A stretch of 64,000 nucleotides of DNA from Candidatus Eiseniibacteriota bacterium (GTDB lineage: Bacteria > Eisenbacteria > RBG-16-71-46): contig JADJLL010000003.1 in the NCBI GenBank assembly GCA_016710095.1, forward strand, positions 143,653 to 207,652. The letters run 5' to 3'. Position numbers and translations under genes: made by a program. Each line of letters opens with the position of its first letter. The first letter of the stretch is position 1. The notes under the pieces are model-generated. The model did not search any database. It had not been told where the DNA came from and saw only the letters and a list, made by a program, of their open reading frames with translations. Positions 62,417 to 64,000 of the stretch are shown in pieces.

Positions 62417-64000
62417 ATGCGCCTGCTCGCCGTTCTCGCCGCCTTCGCCATCGCCGTTGCCGCCACTCCGGCCCATGCGGGCTGGGGGCGCACGCCGGTC
62501 GGCACGCCCGCCGTCACCGCCTTCGGTGACCAGCACCGCCCGCTCGCCATCTCCGACGGCGACGGCGGCGCGTTCCTCGTCTTCGCCGATCTTCGCTCCG
62601 GCGGGTACGACGTCTACGCCCAGCGCATCAACCGCGCGGGCAACCGCGCGTGGGGCGCCAACGGTGTCCCCGTGTGCGCGGCCACCGGACTGCAGGACAT
62701 GCCGAAGCTCGTCTCCGACGGAGCGGGTGGCATCGTCGTCACGTGGGAAGACCACCGCGGCTCGTCGTACGACGTGTACGCGCAGCGCCTCGACGGCGAC
62801 GGCTATCGCCTGTGGTCGAACGACGGCGTGCTCGTCTCCGGCGCGAACGGCGACCAGGTCGATCCGTCGCTGGTCTCCGACGGCGCGGGCGGCGCGTTCA
62901 TCGCGTGGACGGACTTCCGTTCGGGCGCCACGTCCGACGTCTACGCGCAGCACGTGAGCGGCGAGGGTGTGCCGTTGCTCGCTCCGAACGGCATCGTCGT
63001 CGCGGCCGCGGCGCTCGATCAGGACACTCCGGTGATCGCGAGCGATGGCGCGAACGGCGCGTTCCTCGTGTGGAACGACTTCCGCAACGGCGCCAACTCC
63101 GACCTCTACATGGCACAGCTCACGGCCGGCGGCTCGCTGCCGTGGGGCGTGGGCGGCATCGTCCTCGCGAACGGCACGGGCGACCAGATCGCCCCCGCCG
63201 TCGCCGCGGACGCCTCGGGCGGACTGCTCGTGGTGTGGACCGATGTGCGCTCGGGCAACGCCGACATCTACGGCCAGCGTGTCGCGGCGAACGGCACGAA
63301 GCAGTGGCTCGCGAACGGCGACGTCGTGTGCAACGCGTCGAACGATCAGCAGTTCGCCGTGCTCCAGCACGACGGCGCGGACGGCATGTTCGTGACGTGG
63401 GAAGACGCGCGCTCGAACAACGACAACATCTACGCGCACCACCTCGATCCCACGGGCGTTCCGATCTGGCAGATCAACGGCATCGCGGTCTGCACGGCGA
63501 TCGGCGCGCAGCTCGAGCCGCAGATGGTGCGCGACACGACCGGCGGCGTGATCGTCTGCTGGCAGGACCAGCGCGGCGCGACGGTCGACCTGTACACCCA
63601 GCACGTGGACTTCGAGGGCAACCCGACCTGGAACGGCGACGGCCTGCCGCTCTGCAACGCCTCGGGCTCGCAGCTTTATCCGTCGCTCGTGCCCGACGCC
63701 ACCGGCGGCGCGATCGCCGTGTGGGAAGACTCGCGCAACCTGCTCGTGGATCTCTGGGCGCAGCGCGTGCTGCAGGACGGCATGCTCGGCTCGCTCGAAC
63801 CCGTCATCACGTCCATCATCGACGTCCCGGACGACAACGGCGGCCGGGTGACGATCACGTGGCAGGCATCGCCGTTCGACACTTCGGCGCTGAGCCTCGA
63901 CCAGTATCGCCTCTGGCGGCGCGCGCCCGGCGCCGCGTGGACCGTCGTGGATCTCGCGGCCCCACGGCCGGCGCGTTCTACGTGCACAACGGCTCGACGA
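62417..64000 (+). CDS. Secreted repeat protein, eight ~54-residue repeats (3' partial, frameshift near end)
   Basis: The ATG at 62417 begins a signal peptide (LLAVLAAFAIAVAATPAHAG). Eight repeats of about 54 residues follow, for example PKLVSDGAGGIVVTWEDHRGSSYDVYAQRLDGDGYRLWSNDG and PSLVSDGAGGAFIAWTDFRSGATSDVYAQHV, closely related to those in the proteins at 44976 and 59237. From about 63800 it changes to a fibronectin-like segment (VTITWQASPFDTSALSLDQYRLWRRA). At about 63958-63963 the frame should gain one base (LAAPTAGAFYVHNGST), probably a missing C in a C-run. The C-terminus lies outside the window. Confidence 0.8.
   Translation, partial: MRLLAVLAAFAIAVAATPAHAGWGRTPVGTPAVTAFGDQHRPLAISDGDGGAFLVFADLRSGGYDVYAQRINRAGNRAWGANGVPVCAATGLQDMPKLVSDGAGGIVVTWEDHRGSSYDVYAQRLDGDGYRLWSNDGVLVSGANGDQVDPSLVSDGAGGAFIAWTDFRSGATSDVYAQHVSGEGVPLLAPNGIVVAAAALDQDTPVIASDGANGAFLVWNDFRNGANSDLYMAQLTAGGSLPWGVGGIVLANGTGDQIAPAVAADASGGLLVVWTDVRSGNADIYGQRVAANGTKQWLANGDVVCNASNDQQFAVLQHDGADGMFVTWEDARSNNDNIYAHHLDPTGVPIWQINGIAVCTAIGAQLEPQMVRDTTGGVIVCWQDQRGATVDLYTQHVDFEGNPTWNGDGLPLCNASGSQLYPSLVPDATGGAIAVWEDSRNLLVDLWAQRVLQDGMLGSLEPVITSIIDVPDDNGGRVTITWQASPFDTSALSLDQYRLWRRAPGAAWTVVDLAAPRPARSTCTTARR

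Noticed and set aside
62417..63800. A CRISPR-like or short tandem DNA repeat
   Set aside because: The periodicity (about 162 bases) is a protein repeat, and the DNA copies are well diverged.
1..64000. tRNA, rRNA or riboswitch genes
   Set aside because: I saw no cloverleaf with a T-loop sequence, no rRNA core and no known riboswitch motif; a covariance-model scan would be needed to exclude them.

Overview
The window is about 70 % G+C and looks like chromosomal sequence from an uncultured Gram-negative bacterium of the FCB superphylum, most likely Candidatus Eisenbacteria or a close relative. The reasons are the mix of FlgD-type C-terminal domains on several unrelated secreted proteins, many outer-membrane or exported proteins, and a candidate LexA operator of the form reported for Fibrobacter. 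The assignment is inferred from protein style, not from a marker gene. No tRNA, rRNA, CRISPR array, phage, plasmid or insertion sequence was recognised.

Layout. 1-2.5 kb: end of a glycolate-oxidase-type Fe-S subunit, a winged-helix (YcaQ-like) protein and an SRPBCC protein, all overlapping. 2.6-5.2 kb: a BNR-repeat secreted protein. 5.4-5.7 kb: an HU-type histone-like protein with a promoter and a terminator. 5.8-6.6 kb: a decayed HNH endonuclease. 7.0-10.6 kb: a PAS-GAF-HisKA protein and an ABC-2 exporter with a membrane thioredoxin. 10.6-15.4 kb: two paralogous alpha/beta hydrolases flanking a large MASE1 hybrid kinase; the second hydrolase has lost its catalytic Ser and His. 16.3-21.5 kb: a mutagenic repair operon (DUF6504-like protein, Y-family polymerase, DnaE2-type polymerase) behind the candidate LexA operator. 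21.5-26.2 kb, minus strand: a DUF5916 outer-membrane protein, an overlapping HD / DUF4442 / nitronate monooxygenase operon, and a seven-iron ferredoxin. 26.5-34 kb: a MacA-like adaptor followed by two tandem ATPase-permease-permease cassettes. 34-39.4 kb: a PQQ-type sugar dehydrogenase, thioredoxin reductase, ETF-quinone oxidoreductase and a small exported protein. 39.6-45 kb: a Trp-rich lipoprotein, QueG, a GH53 galactanase, MoaE/MoaD and a CPBP protease. 45-51.6 kb, minus strand: an eight-repeat secreted protein, a metallo-beta-lactamase-fold hydrolase, tryptophanase, a LON-domain protein, Bcp peroxiredoxin, Fe/Mn superoxide dismutase and a small membrane protein. 51.7-57.4 kb: an ABC ATPase-permease fusion, an ECF sigma factor and a run of frame-broken genes. 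57.5-64 kb: two CZB-domain proteins, a methyltransferase, IspH and two more repeat-rich secreted proteins.

How they fit together. The content suggests an aerobic or aerotolerant heterotroph. It has oxidative-stress defence (SOD, Bcp, a thioredoxin and thioredoxin reductase), fatty-acid or amino-acid oxidation feeding quinone through ETF-QO, polymer or sugar use (GH53, PQQ dehydrogenase, DUF5916), and a large investment in surface proteins with FlgD-like tails. Most genes sit in short runs with 1-4 base overlaps, and many convergent or tandem borders carry strong GC hairpins.

Quality. At least ten conserved genes need one or more single-base frame corrections to read through, most densely in 53.6-57.4 kb, while about 21.5-52 kb has none that I could see. 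This pattern suits assembly indels at least as well as biological decay, so the broken genes should be read with that in mind.
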